14,103 bases of DNA from Thiotrichaceae bacterium (GTDB lineage Bacteria; Pseudomonadota; Gammaproteobacteria; Thiotrichales; Thiotrichaceae), in NCBI GenBank assembly GCA_015494435.1, contig WGBH01000239.1, forward strand, positions 1 to 14,103, in the 5' to 3' direction. Of this stretch, positions 1 through 8,315 are shown piece after piece. Position numbers and translations under genes: made by a program. Within the stretch, counting starts at the first letter, position 1. Each line of letters begins with the position of its first letter. The notes under the pieces are model-generated. The model had not been told where the DNA came from and ran no database searches. It was given only the letters and a program-made list of their open reading frames with translations.

Positions 1-3
1 ATG

Positions 4-25
4 TGACGGTATTAATGACGGTATT
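4..25. repeat. Tandem 12-bp duplication
   Basis: The 10-base unit TGACGGTATT occurs at 4-13 and again at 16-25, separated by AA, so the period is 12 bp. The second copy leads into GTATT-GTAAA-AATAC (21-35), a 5-bp inverted repeat. There is no coding region here. It may be the end of a longer repeat or an operator-like site of a gene lying left of the window, but the edge prevents a decision. Confidence 0.5.
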
Positions 26-64
26 GTAAAAATACGAAAAGGACGACACCATCATGCTCACAAT

Positions 65-101
65 CTTTGCTGAACGGGGTTACGAAACCCATCTGGCAAA
101 G
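65..101. repeat. Imperfect inverted repeat downstream of gltD
   Basis: The outer arms CTTTGC (65-70) and GCAAAG (96-101) are perfectly complementary. They enclose a perfect inner stem, GGGTT (77-81) with AACCC (86-90), around a 4-base ACGA loop. The intervening bases do not pair. No T tract follows the structure on the minus strand, so it does not look like the gltD terminator. It resembles a small REP-like palindromic element, but only one copy is in the window. Confidence 0.45.
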
Positions 102-128
102 AAAAAACTAAGGCTTTCACTCCTTTTT
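102..128 (-). terminator. Weak candidate terminator of gltBD
   Basis: Read on the minus strand just after the gltD stop, AAAAAGG can pair with CCTT plus a T tract across an 8-base loop, with a 2-base AG bulge, and the transcript then continues in a run of six T. The stem has only two G-C pairs, so this is a weak candidate. It is the only terminator-like structure between gltD and the window edge. Confidence 0.3.
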
Positions 129-149
129 CTAGCTTCCTTGAATAATAAA

Positions 150-1598
150 CTATCGTGGTAAATCAGTGCTTCCCATTAAGTAAGCGTCAACAGCGTGGGC
201 GCATTGACGACCTTCTCGGATTGCCCAAACGACTAGCGATTGACCACGACGCATATCACCTGCTGAGAATACTTTATCGATAGAGGTATAGTAGGCTTTA
301 TTGCCTTCTGTATTTCCTTTTACATTGCCACGGCTATCAAAATCAACGCCTAATTCTTTTAACATGCCTTCTTGTACGGGGTGTAAAAAACCCATTGCTA
401 AGGTGGCGATATCAGCGGGCAATTCAAATTCTGAGCCTTCGATTTCGTTCATTTTCCAGTTGTTATTAGCATCTTTTGTCCATTCAACTTTAGCGCATTT
501 GATCGCTGTGAGTTTGCCTTCGTGACCTATAAATTCTTTAGTAACGACTGAGAATAGACGTTCACAGCCTTCTTCTTGTGAAGTGGAGGTACGCATTTTA
601 TTCGCCCAGTCTGGCCAGGTGAGGTCTTTATTTTCTTTTTCTGGTGGAGCAGGCATAATTTCTAATTGGGTAATGGATGTTGCACCTTGGCGAACGGAGG
701 TTCCGATACAGTCTGAGCCTGTGTCGCCGCCACCAATAACAACCATCTGCTTTCCTTGAGCGGAGATAATATTTTCTTTCCCATGCACACCTTGTACTGC
801 TTTAGTATTTGCCTTTAGAAAATCCATAGCAAAATGCACACCGTCCAGATCCCGTCCAGCAATGGGTAAATCACGCGGTTGTTCTGAGCCACCTGTTAGA
901 ATGACCGCATCATAGTCTTGTACTAATTGCTTTGCGGGTAGATCAACGCCAATATGGGTATTGGTTTTAAACTCTACTCCTTCAGCCGCCATCTGTTCCA
1001 TACGACGATCAATGAGTTTTTTATCTAATTTAAAATCGGGAATACCAAAACGGGTTAAGCCACCGATACGTTGTTCTTTTTCAAATAAAACGACTTGATG
1101 TCCTACTCGTGCTAATTGTTGTGCGGCCGCCATTCCTGCTGGACCTGAACCAACAATAGCAATGCGCTTGCCTGTTTTTTTGCTGGCAATTTGTGGGGTA
1201 ATCCAACCTTCTGCAAAACCTTTGTCTACAATCGCGCATTCTATGGTTTTAATTGTGACGGGTTCATCATCAATATTTAAAGTACAAGATTCTTGGCAAG
1301 GTGCTGGACAAATTTTTCCTGTGATTTCAGGAAAATTATTAGTGGAATGCAAAACCTCTAATGCTCCTTGCCAATCATCTTGATAAACCAAATCATTCCA
1401 GTCAGGAATAAGATTGTTGACGGGACATCCTTGATGACAAAAAGGAATGCCACAATCCATACAACGAGCTGATTGCTGTGTCATTTCCGCATCGGATAAT
1501 GGAATCACAAACTCATTAAAATGTACTATTCGTTCCTCAATATTTCCATAAGAACGATCTTTACGTGCGTATTCTTTAAATCCTGTTGGCTTACCCAT
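150..1598 (-). CDS. gltD: Glutamate synthase (NADPH) small subunit
   Basis: This is the beta subunit of bacterial glutamate synthase, a cytoplasmic flavoprotein. It oxidises NADPH on FAD and passes electrons through iron-sulfur centres to the FMN of GltB. At 482 residues it is full length. The N-terminal region holds two cysteine clusters, C46/C49/C54/C58 and C97/C101/C105, that supply ligands for the 4Fe-4S centres. The FAD dinucleotide fold begins with GSGPAG at 150-155, the NADPH fold carries GGGDTG at about 289-294, and the C-terminal FAD-contact segment contains SAGD near 445-448. The ATG at 1598 has only a weak purine tract (AGAGAG) upstream. The gene begins 25 bases after the gltB stop in the same direction, so the two are almost certainly cotranscribed. 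Nothing suggests truncation. Paralogous GltD-like oxidoreductases exist, but adjacency to gltB makes the assignment secure. Confidence 0.97.
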   Translation of the reverse strand: MGKPTGFKEYARKDRSYGNIEERIVHFNEFVIPLSDAEMTQQSARCMDCGIPFCHQGCPVNNLIPDWNDLVYQDDWQGALEVLHSTNNFPEITGKICPAPCQESCTLNIDDEPVTIKTIECAIVDKGFAEGWITPQIASKKTGKRIAIVGSGPAGMAAAQQLARVGHQVVLFEKEQRIGGLTRFGIPDFKLDKKLIDRRMEQMAAEGVEFKTNTHIGVDLPAKQLVQDYDAVILTGGSEQPRDLPIAGRDLDGVHFAMDFLKANTKAVQGVHGKENIISAQGKQMVVIGGGDTGSDCIGTSVRQGATSITQLEIMPAPPEKENKDLTWPDWANKMRTSTSQEEGCERLFSVVTKEFIGHEGKLTAIKCAKVEWTKDANNNWKMNEIEGSEFELPADIATLAMGFLHPVQEGMLKELGVDFDSRGNVKGNTEGNKAYYTSIDKVFSAGDMRRGQSLVVWAIREGRQCAHAVDAYLMGSTDLPR

Positions 1599-1623
1599 AA
1601 TATTTTAACGTCTCTCTTTGCTA

Positions 1624-4600
1624 TTATTTTTTCATATTTTCTAATGCGCGTTTATAATCCACTGGCATTACTTTTATAAATTTAGGCAAATAATCCTCCC
1701 AATTTTCCAAAATTTCTTTAGCACGTTCTGAATGAGTATAGTGTTGATGGTCGGCAATAATACCTTTTAAGCGTGTTTCATCAGCAGAGGTTAAGTCGCT
1801 CAGGTCTGCATTCGCACTATCGGGTTTTATGGTTTCTAACTCGACCATTTCCATATTGCAACGAAGAGAAAAATCACCTTTTTCATCCAGCACATACGCC
1901 ATACCACCTGACATACCTGCAGCAAAGTTACTGCCTGTTTCGCCTAAGACAGTCACAATTCCGCCTGTCATATATTCACAACCATGATTACCAATACCCT
2001 CAACCACAGCAGTTGCACCTGAGTTACGAACACAGAAACGTTCACCTACAACACCGCATAAATAGGCTTCACCTGCAATCGCACCAAATAAAAGGGTATT
2101 TCCAGCAATAATATTTTTCGAGGCTTTCCCTATGCCAGCATCTGCGGGTGGATAAATAATAATTTTACCTCCTGAAAGCCCTTTGCCAACATAGTCATTC
2201 CCTTCACCTGATAACTCAACCGTGATGCCTTGCATTAACCAAGCAGCAAAGGATTGACCTGCGGTACCCGTGGCTTTAATCGAAATAGTATCATCAGGCA
2301 AACCTTTAATACCATATTTCATTGCGACTTCGCCTGATAGCATAGTGCCAAAAGTGCGATTATAATTGTGAATATCAATCTTAATATCCACTTTCTCGCC
2401 TGATACAAGCGCAGCTTCTGCTTGAGCAATTAACGCGTGATCTAATGCTTTATCAATACCGTGGTCTTGCGTTTCAGTATGGTGAATAGCGTTTGGATTA
2501 TCTGCCTCAGGCTTGCTCAAAATACGTGAGTAATCCAAGCCTTGCGCTTTCCAATGATCAATTACAGCACGCATATTTAAACGATCTGATTGACCAATCA
2601 TTTCAGATACTGTTTTAAAACCAAGTTTTGCCATTAATTGACGCATTTCTTCGGCAACAAAGAAGAAGTAATTAATTACATGCTCTGGCTTACCTTTGAA
2701 ACGCTTGCGCAATTCAGGGTCTTGTGTTGCTACGCCAACGGGACAGGTATTAAGATGGCATTTACGCATCATGACACAACCTTCTGCAATCAAGGGGGCT
2801 GTCGCAAAACCAAATTCATCCGCACCTAATAAAGCGGCAATGACTACATCACGCCCTGTTCGCAAACCACCATCGGCTTGCACAGAAACACGGCTTCTTA
2901 ATTTATTCAGCACTAAGGTTTGATGCGTTTCTGCTAAACCAATTTCCCATGGTGATCCTGCGTGTTTAATTGAATTCAGAGGGGATGCACCTGTACCGCC
3001 ATCATAACCCGAAATGGTAATATGATCAGCATGGGCTTTAGTGACACCTGCTGCCACGGTACCAACACCGACTTCAGACACTAATTTAACCGAAATACGT
3101 GCCTTAGGATTCACATTTTTTAGGTCATGAATAAGTTGCGCTAAATCTTCAATAGAATAAATATCATGATGCGGTGGAGGGGAAATAAGTCCTACACCAG
3201 GGGTTGAATGCCGAACACGTCCAATCTGTTCATTGACCTTATGCCCCGGTAATTGCCCGCCTTCACCGGGTTTTGCCCCTTGCGCCATTTTAATTTGAAT
3301 ATCGTCTGAATTAACTAAATATTCTGTAGTAACACCAAAACGCCCAGAAGCAACCTGTTTAATCGCAGAACGTTCTGGATTCATTGAACCATCTGCTAAA
3401 GGATTAAAGCGACTTGCCTCTTCGCCGCCCTCCCCTGTGTTTGATTTTGCGCCAATTTTGTTCATTGCAATGGCAAGGGTTGAATGCGCTTCATAAGAAA
3501 TACTGCCAAAGGACATTGCGCCTGTTGCAAATCGCTTTACAATCTCAGAAACAGGTTCAACTTCATCAATGGGGATGGCTTGATCTGCCCATTTAAACTC
3601 CATTAAACCGCGTAAGGTGAGTAAGTTTTTACTTTGCTTGTCAATAAGAGTTGAGAACTCAGCAAAGGTCTTAGCATTATTACCCCGTACTGCATGTTGT
3701 AATTTAGCAATGGTATCAGGTGTCCAAATATGCTTTTCACCACGTAAGCGGTAGGCATAATCACCGCCTACATCGAGGTGCTTTTTATAAATATGTTTGT
3801 TACCGTAGGCATCGTTATGCCAAGCAAGACACTCTTGGGCTAATTCTGTGATACCAATGCCTTCAATGGTGGTTGAGGTGCCGTTGAAATATTCATCCAC
3901 TAGTGCAGTGGATAAACCAACGGCATCAAAAATTTGTGCGCCACAGTAGGATTGATAGGTCGAAATTCCCATTTTCGACATAATTTTTTTCAAACCTTTA
4001 CCCACTGCCTTGATATAGTTTTTATTTGCTGTTTCAAGTTTCATTTGAGGAGCAATGCTTGCTAGATTTTCAGCAATCGTATCAAAGACTAACCACGGAT
4101 TAATAGCTTCTGCCCCATAACCTGCTAATGTTGCGAAATGATGTACTTCTAATGCAGCCCCCGTTTCAATCACTAAACCTGTTTCAGTGCGCAAACCTTC
4201 TTTAATCAATGACTGATGCACGGCTGAAGTTGCTAATAAAGAGGGAATGGCAATACGCTCAGCGGACACCTTTCGATCCGACAAAATTAGAATATTAAAA
4301 TGCCCTTCAACCGCTTCTTTTGCTTGCTGACGGATGCTATCCAACGCCTTTACCATACCTGCTGTGCCTTCGGAAACAGGGTAGCTAATATCCAATGTTT
4401 TAGCACAAAAGGCATTGCTTTCGTGTTCCTCAATGTGACGAATACGATACAATTCTTCATTACTGAGAACAGGCTGATCTACTTCTAAGCGCGCACGAGA
4501 GCAACTGTTATCATGTCCCAATAAATTAGGGCGTGGACCGATAATACTCACTAATGACATCACCACTTCTTCACGAATGGGGTCAATAGGTGGATTGGTC

Positions 4601-6177
4601 ACCTGTGCAAAATTTTGTTTAAAATAATTAGATAAATGACGTGAACGATTTGACAATACCGCTGGAGGATTATCTGCCCCCATTGAGCCAATTCCTTCCA
4701 TTCCAGTGACAACCATTGGCGCTAATAAAAATTTAATATCTTCTTGTGTATAACCCAATGCTTGCTGTGTATTCAACAAGGTTTCAGCCGTCAATGGTTG
4801 ATCAAGATTGACTTCGCCTGTCATGGTACTAATATTAACTTGTCCCTCATCAAGCCATTGCTGATAAGGATATGCATTAGCTAAAGTGGATTTGATTTCT
4901 ATATCATCAATAATGCGTTTTTGTTCTAAATCAATCAGGAACATTTTACCGGGTTGTAAACGCCATTTTTTAACGATTTTATGCTGTGGAATATCCAACA
5001 CACCCATTTCAGATGCCATTACTACTAAATCATCATCAGTAATTAAATAACGCGCAGGGCGTAAACCATTTCTATCCAGCATCGCACCAATTTGACGACC
5101 ATCAGTAAAGGCAACCGCCGCAGGACCATCCCAAGGCTCCATTAATGCTGCATTGTATTCATAATAAGCACGTTGTTTATCACTCATTAATTTATTTCCA
5201 ACCCACGCCTCAGGAATTAGCATACTCATCGCTTCACTTAAGGAATATCCTCCTGCAACCATTAGCTCTAGCGCATTATCAAAACAGGCGGTATCTGATT
5301 GCCCTTCTGCAATTACAGGCCAAATCTTTTTAATATCCTCGCCCAATAATTGAGATTCCATTGAATGCTCACGCGCTGCCATCCAGTTAACATTACCGCG
5401 ATTGGTATTGATTTCACCATTGTGAGCCACTAAACGGAAAGGATGTGCTAACTTCCATGTTGGGAAAGTATTGGTAGAGAAACGCTGATGCACTAAAGCA
5501 AGCGCAGAAACAATACGCTCATCCATTAAATCAAGATAATACTCGCCCACCTGTTCGGCTAATAACATGCCTTTATAAACAATGGTGCGAGTTGACATGG
5601 AGTTAATATAAAAATCTTTAACTCCTGCCATCTGCTGTTTTTGCGCCCGAATACTGATTATTTTATGAATAACAAATAATTTTCGCTCCAGTGCATCTTG
5701 TCCTTGGGTATCATTGCCACTTGCAATAAACACTTGGCAAATCGCAGGTTCTGTTGGTTTAACACTATAACCGAGATCGGAAGGGTCAACAGGAACATCA
5801 CGCCAACCTAGCACGCTTTGCCCTTCTTCAATAATCACCTCTTCAACCAATTTAACCAAGGCTTCACGTTGCTGATTATCTTTGGGCAAGAACAACATAG
5901 CAACACCATACTGACCTTCTACTGGCAATTCAAAATTGACAACCGAGCGGAAAAAAGCATCAGGAATCTGCATTAAAATACCCGCACCGTCGCCCGCTTT
6001 AGGATCTGCTCCTACTGCGCCACGATGAGCAACATTTTTTAATATCGTCAACCCTTGTTGAACGATGCTATGACTTTTTTCACCTTTGATATGGGCAACA
6101 AAACCAACCCCACAAGCATCATGCTCGTTTGTTGGGTCATATAATCCTTGCTTTGGTGGTAAAGATCCGTAGTGCAT
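1624..6177 (-). CDS. gltB: Glutamate synthase (NADPH) large subunit
   Basis: This is the alpha subunit of glutamate synthase, which hydrolyses glutamine, channels the ammonia and reductively aminates 2-oxoglutarate to glutamate on FMN. From the ATG at 6177 it is 1517 residues, the normal size. The sequence HDACGVGF places the catalytic class II amidotransferase cysteine at residue 22, which implies removal of a 21-residue propeptide. HNGEINT (about 252-258) is another amidotransferase signature. The FMN-binding synthase barrel covers roughly 840-1210, with a glycine-rich loop near 1050. The 3Fe-4S cysteines are C1134, C1140 and C1145, with family-typical spacing, and a glycine-rich beta-helix domain follows. 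The open frame extends two codons upstream to a TTG at 6183. I prefer the ATG because GAGGA lies six bases before it, whereas the same tract directly abuts the TTG. gltD follows after 25 bases. Confidence 0.97.
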   Translation of the reverse strand: MHYGSLPPKQGLYDPTNEHDACGVGFVAHIKGEKSHSIVQQGLTILKNVAHRGAVGADPKAGDGAGILMQIPDAFFRSVVNFELPVEGQYGVAMLFLPKDNQQREALVKLVEEVIIEEGQSVLGWRDVPVDPSDLGYSVKPTEPAICQVFIASGNDTQGQDALERKLFVIHKIISIRAQKQQMAGVKDFYINSMSTRTIVYKGMLLAEQVGEYYLDLMDERIVSALALVHQRFSTNTFPTWKLAHPFRLVAHNGEINTNRGNVNWMAAREHSMESQLLGEDIKKIWPVIAEGQSDTACFDNALELMVAGGYSLSEAMSMLIPEAWVGNKLMSDKQRAYYEYNAALMEPWDGPAAVAFTDGRQIGAMLDRNGLRPARYLITDDDLVVMASEMGVLDIPQHKIVKKWRLQPGKMFLIDLEQKRIIDDIEIKSTLANAYPYQQWLDEGQVNISTMTGEVNLDQPLTAETLLNTQQALGYTQEDIKFLLAPMVVTGMEGIGSMGADNPPAVLSNRSRHLSNYFKQNFAQVTNPPIDPIREEVVMSLVSIIGPRPNLLGHDNSCSRARLEVDQPVLSNEELYRIRHIEEHESNAFCAKTLDISYPVSEGTAGMVKALDSIRQQAKEAVEGHFNILILSDRKVSAERIAIPSLLATSAVHQSLIKEGLRTETGLVIETGAALEVHHFATLAGYGAEAINPWLVFDTIAENLASIAPQMKLETANKNYIKAVGKGLKKIMSKMGISTYQSYCGAQIFDAVGLSTALVDEYFNGTSTTIEGIGITELAQECLAWHNDAYGNKHIYKKHLDVGGDYAYRLRGEKHIWTPDTIAKLQHAVRGNNAKTFAEFSTLIDKQSKNLLTLRGLMEFKWADQAIPIDEVEPVSEIVKRFATGAMSFGSISYEAHSTLAIAMNKIGAKSNTGEGGEEASRFNPLADGSMNPERSAIKQVASGRFGVTTEYLVNSDDIQIKMAQGAKPGEGGQLPGHKVNEQIGRVRHSTPGVGLISPPPHHDIYSIEDLAQLIHDLKNVNPKARISVKLVSEVGVGTVAAGVTKAHADHITISGYDGGTGASPLNSIKHAGSPWEIGLAETHQTLVLNKLRSRVSVQADGGLRTGRDVVIAALLGADEFGFATAPLIAEGCVMMRKCHLNTCPVGVATQDPELRKRFKGKPEHVINYFFFVAEEMRQLMAKLGFKTVSEMIGQSDRLNMRAVIDHWKAQGLDYSRILSKPEADNPNAIHHTETQDHGIDKALDHALIAQAEAALVSGEKVDIKIDIHNYNRTFGTMLSGEVAMKYGIKGLPDDTISIKATGTAGQSFAAWLMQGITVELSGEGNDYVGKGLSGGKIIIYPPADAGIGKASKNIIAGNTLLFGAIAGEAYLCGVVGERFCVRNSGATAVVEGIGNHGCEYMTGGIVTVLGETGSNFAAGMSGGMAYVLDEKGDFSLRCNMEMVELETIKPDSANADLSDLTSADETRLKGIIADHQHYTHSERAKEILENWEDYLPKFIKVMPVDYKRALENMKK

Positions 6178-6183
6178 GGGCAA

Positions 6184-6189
6184 TCCTCA
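6184..6189 (-). promoter_or_regulatory. gltB ribosome binding site that decides the start
   Basis: On the minus strand GAGGA is followed by TTGCCC and then the ATG at 6177, giving ideal Shine-Dalgarno spacing. It directly abuts the in-frame TTG at 6183, which is too close for initiation there. This supports the 1517-residue product. Confidence 0.6.
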
Positions 6190-6202
6190 TGATTTTCTTA
6201 TT

Positions 6203-6225
6203 CTTAGAAGCGGTGTTTCCCTAAG
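6203..6225 (-). other. Short inverted repeat in the gltB leader
   Basis: CTTAG (6203-6207) and CTAAG (6221-6225) are complementary arms around a 13-base loop. They lie in the predicted gltB 5' untranslated region, about 25 bases upstream of the start codon. A 5-bp stem with a large loop is marginal. No known riboswitch class is recognisable here. Confidence 0.25.
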
Positions 6226-6266
6226 TTTTAAGTGTTTGGATGTTTTGGATAAAAAAAGGGGAGGGA

Positions 6267-6275
6267 ATTATAGCA
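6267..6275 (-). promoter_or_regulatory. Extended -10 promoter for gltBD
   Basis: On the minus strand the sequence TGCTATAAT is a perfect extended -10 (TGn plus consensus TATAAT). A good -35 hexamer is not visible at 16-18 bp, as is common for extended -10 promoters. The expected transcription start near 6260 leaves a leader of about 80 bases before gltB. The leader begins with a C/T-rich tract complementary to the plus-strand run near 6251-6265. Confidence 0.6.
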
Positions 6276-6315
6276 GAATTATCGATAGTAGCTAGTTGTA
6301 GATGTGAACAGAAAT

Positions 6316-6380
6316 ATAGCTAAATAGTAAAAAAGGTAAAGTATCACTCAAATCTATCGTTATTTCATAGATTTAGCTAT
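6316..6380. repeat. Nested inverted repeats between antiporter gene and gltB
   Basis: ATAGCTAAAT (6316-6325) is the perfect reverse complement of ATTTAGCTAT (6371-6380). A second perfect pair, AAATCTAT (6350-6357) and ATAGATTT (6367-6374), has a 9-base loop. The right arms of the two pairs share bases 6371-6374, so the two helices cannot both form completely. The right end overlaps the antiporter stop codon. A T run (TTTTTT on the minus strand) follows about 15 bases after the inner hairpin, too far for a standard terminator, although processing or Rho-aided termination of the antiporter transcript is possible. Confidence 0.5.
6317..6333 (+). repeat. 17-bp near-duplicate motif, copy 1
   Basis: TAGCTAAATAGTAAAAA matches the motif at 10317-10333 in the same orientation at 16 of 17 positions, and AAAG-type purine-rich sequence follows both copies. 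Both copies are in intergenic spacers. This one overlaps the left arm of the inverted repeat upstream of gltB. It may be a dispersed repeat remnant or a protein-binding site; chance in AT-rich DNA cannot be excluded. Confidence 0.4.
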
Positions 6381-8068
6381 TCTACAATGCCTTCAAATTG
6401 ATACGCTTGTTGTCGTTGCATCCATTTCTTTTGTTGTTCTTTGTCAATACCATATTGGCTTAATACTCTGACAGCAGTATCAAGACCGCGTGGAAAGCTT
6501 TGCTCAAGAATCGGGTGCATTCCAAGTGCTAAAAACTGTTCTCTTTCCACATTATTCTTAACCGATACTAGTAGTGATAAATTAGGATAACGTTGTTTTA
6601 CAATCGGTGCTAGTTCTTTGGCAATTTTATAATCACTAAAGGTAATAATAATGGTTTTTGCTTGAGCAAATTTAATCATCTCCATTAAACGCAGATCAGT
6701 TGCATCGCCAAAACCCACTAAATATCCTTTAGTGCAAGCCTCTATAAAGCAATCATGATCAACCTCAATGCCTCGATAGCTGATACCATAACTATTCAGA
6801 CCATCAGCAACACGCTGTCCGATTGCTCCCATACCAATAATAATGGCTGAAGCGTCTTTGCTTTCCTCGATGCTTTGATGTTTTTGCTCTTCTTTCCAAT
6901 GTTTATTGGCCTGATATTCTGATATTTTTTTACCTAATGCAACTGCTAAAGGTGTTAGCACCATACTGCCTGCGACAGCGCTGATTAAAATAGAGGCTTT
7001 TTCACCCCCAAGGGCAACTTGTAGTGCAGGCATGGCAAAAATAACAAAAGCAAATTCACTGCCTTGTGCTAATAAAATAGACATTGAAAAAGCACTATTA
7101 GCAGGGGTTCTTAATAATCTAGCTACAGCATAGATAAGTGCAATCTTGATCAGCATTAACAGTATTGCAATATAAATAATTTTCCCCCATTGGGTAAGAA
7201 TAATTTGTGCATCTAATGACATGCCAACATTTATAAAGAAAAAGCCGAGCAATAAGCCTCTAAAGGGATTGATCTCTGTTTGAATGAGATGGCGATAAGG
7301 GGTTTCTGAGATAATCATGCCTGCTAAAAAAGCACCTAATGTTAATGACAATTCTAAAACGCCCGTTGCAGTTGAGGTTGCCAATACAATCAATAAGGCA
7401 ACGGCTGTGAATATCTCATTATCTTTTAGCTTGGCAATGATTTTGAGTAAGGGGGTAATCAAATAGCGTCCGATCAAAATAGCAACAATAAAAGCCGTTA
7501 ATGCTTTCAGTGCAGCAAAACCAATAACACTGCCAAGTGGTGAGCTGTTTGGATCATCCATAGAATGCACTAAAATAAGCAAAAAGATGGCGCAAATATC
7601 TTGAAAAATAAGCACAGCAGTCGCAGAAACGGTGATAGGACAGTGTTGTTGGTTTTGGTCAGAAAGTATCTGTGCAACCACGGCAGTTGAAGAAAGTGCG
7701 AGTGTGACACCAATAATAATAGCAATATCAATCTCTAGCCCAATTAACAAAGCCAGTAATGCAAAAGCGGCAGTACAAAAAATAATTTGCAAAGAACCAA
7801 AACCCAAAATATCTTTGCGAGCATCCCATAGATGCGCTAGAGAAAAATGTAATCCAATATCAAATAAAAGAAAAACGACCCCCAATTCTGCTAAAAAATG
7901 CGTGGTATGATCTTCCTCAATCCAAGCAAAACCATGTGTACCAATGATCATGCCTGCAATTAAATAACCAATAATAGGACTCATACGCAAAGGTCGTGTC
8001 ACACCAATAGATAAAATACCAACAAACAACAAAATAATAATCGGTAGAAGGGTATCTAATGCCTCCAT
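6377..8068 (-). CDS. KefB/KefC-family cation:proton antiporter (CPA2)
   Basis: This is an inner-membrane monovalent cation:proton antiporter of the CPA2 family, probably exchanging potassium for protons. Residues 1-380 form about 12-13 hydrophobic membrane segments. Within them are RMSPIIGYLIAGMIIG (about 28-43), SSTAVVAQ (126-133), and FQDICAI (155-161), whose Q156-D157 corresponds to the ion-binding QD pair of KefC. The segment from 267 (NPFRGLLLGFFFINVGMSLD) is KefC-like. A short linker leads to a cytoplasmic TrkA-N/RCK nucleotide-binding domain (about 407-525) with GMGAIG at 412-417. There is no C-terminal RCK-C domain. At 563 residues it is shorter than KefB or KefC. The loop at about 260-268, which in KefC takes part in glutathione gating, is only partly conserved, so regulation by glutathione adducts is uncertain. 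No KefF/KefG-like partner gene is adjacent. The start at 8068 lacks a strong Shine-Dalgarno sequence. Confidence 0.85.
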   Translation of the reverse strand: MEALDTLLPIIILLFVGILSIGVTRPLRMSPIIGYLIAGMIIGTHGFAWIEEDHTTHFLAELGVVFLLFDIGLHFSLAHLWDARKDILGFGSLQIIFCTAAFALLALLIGLEIDIAIIIGVTLALSSTAVVAQILSDQNQQHCPITVSATAVLIFQDICAIFLLILVHSMDDPNSSPLGSVIGFAALKALTAFIVAILIGRYLITPLLKIIAKLKDNEIFTAVALLIVLATSTATGVLELSLTLGAFLAGMIISETPYRHLIQTEINPFRGLLLGFFFINVGMSLDAQIILTQWGKIIYIAILLMLIKIALIYAVARLLRTPANSAFSMSILLAQGSEFAFVIFAMPALQVALGGEKASILISAVAGSMVLTPLAVALGKKISEYQANKHWKEEQKHQSIEESKDASAIIIGMGAIGQRVADGLNSYGISYRGIEVDHDCFIEACTKGYLVGFGDATDLRLMEMIKFAQAKTIIITFSDYKIAKELAPIVKQRYPNLSLLVSVKNNVEREQFLALGMHPILEQSFPRGLDTAVRVLSQYGIDKEQQKKWMQRQQAYQFEGIVE

Positions 8069-8107
8069 AGTTTAATGTTTCTCTTTAATTTAGGAATTAA
8101 AGTATTT

Positions 8108-8116
8108 TGCTATAAT
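8108..8116 (+). promoter_or_regulatory. Extended -10 promoter facing murA
   Basis: TGCTATAAT is a perfect extended -10, identical to the 9-mer upstream of gltB. The -35 region (TTTAGG near 8089) is poor. Transcription from about 8123 would give murA a leader of about 235 bases, unusually long, or could make a separate small transcript. Confidence 0.5.
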
Positions 8117-8176
8117 CAGAGGATTGCACACAGCGATCTAAAAAGGCTTTTTGATTAAGGATACTTTGGGCTGTAA

Positions 8177-8204
8177 ATAATATAAGCATTTGTTTTTTTT
8201 GCAA
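8177..8204 (-). promoter_or_regulatory. Probable promoter of the antiporter gene
   Basis: On the minus strand TTGCAA (8204-8199) serves as a -35 and TATTAT (8182-8177) as a -10, separated by a 16-bp A-rich spacer. The expected start near 8170 would give the antiporter mRNA a leader of about 100 bases. The hexamers match the sigma-70 consensus at 4 and 5 of 6 positions. Confidence 0.4.
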
Positions 8205-8276
8205 CCGTTAGATTAAGCGTTTTATTGTAATGTTTTTGTTTTAAATTTTACTCGCCATATCATCCATCCTCTTTTT

Positions 8277-8298
8277 TCGCTATTATTGCGAGCTTTTT
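8277..8298 (+). terminator. Weak hairpin plus T run in the murA leader
   Basis: TCGC (8277-8280) pairs with GCGA (8288-8291) across a 7-base loop and is followed by GCTTTTTAT. The stem is only 4 bp, possibly 5 with a G-T pair. It could end a short transcript started near 8123, but by itself it is a poor intrinsic terminator. Confidence 0.2.
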
Positions 8299-8315
8299 AT
8301 TGTAGGGTGTCTTTA

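Noticed and set aside
71..131. A 20-codon minus-strand frame starting with GTG after GGAG, downstream of gltD
   Set aside because: The GGAG tract abuts the GTG with no spacing, and the peptide coincides with the inverted repeat rather than a coding pattern.
1773..2111. A 112-codon open frame antisense to gltB, with other antisense frames across gltB and gltD
   Set aside because: They lie wholly inside well-supported genes, have low-complexity or implausible protein composition, and show no ribosome sites or family motifs.
6139..6192. A short out-of-frame ATG reading (17 codons) overlapping the gltB start
   Set aside because: No ribosome site precedes it and the peptide has no distinguishing feature; the GAGGA tract serves the gltB ATG.
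7632..7910. A 92-codon open frame on the plus strand inside the antiporter gene
   Set aside because: It is a reading-frame shadow of a conserved membrane protein, with no recognisable features of its own.
8137..8155. AAAAAGGCTTTTT as a terminator in the murA leader
   Set aside because: The symmetric arms leave only a 1-3 base loop, and the T run is part of the stem.
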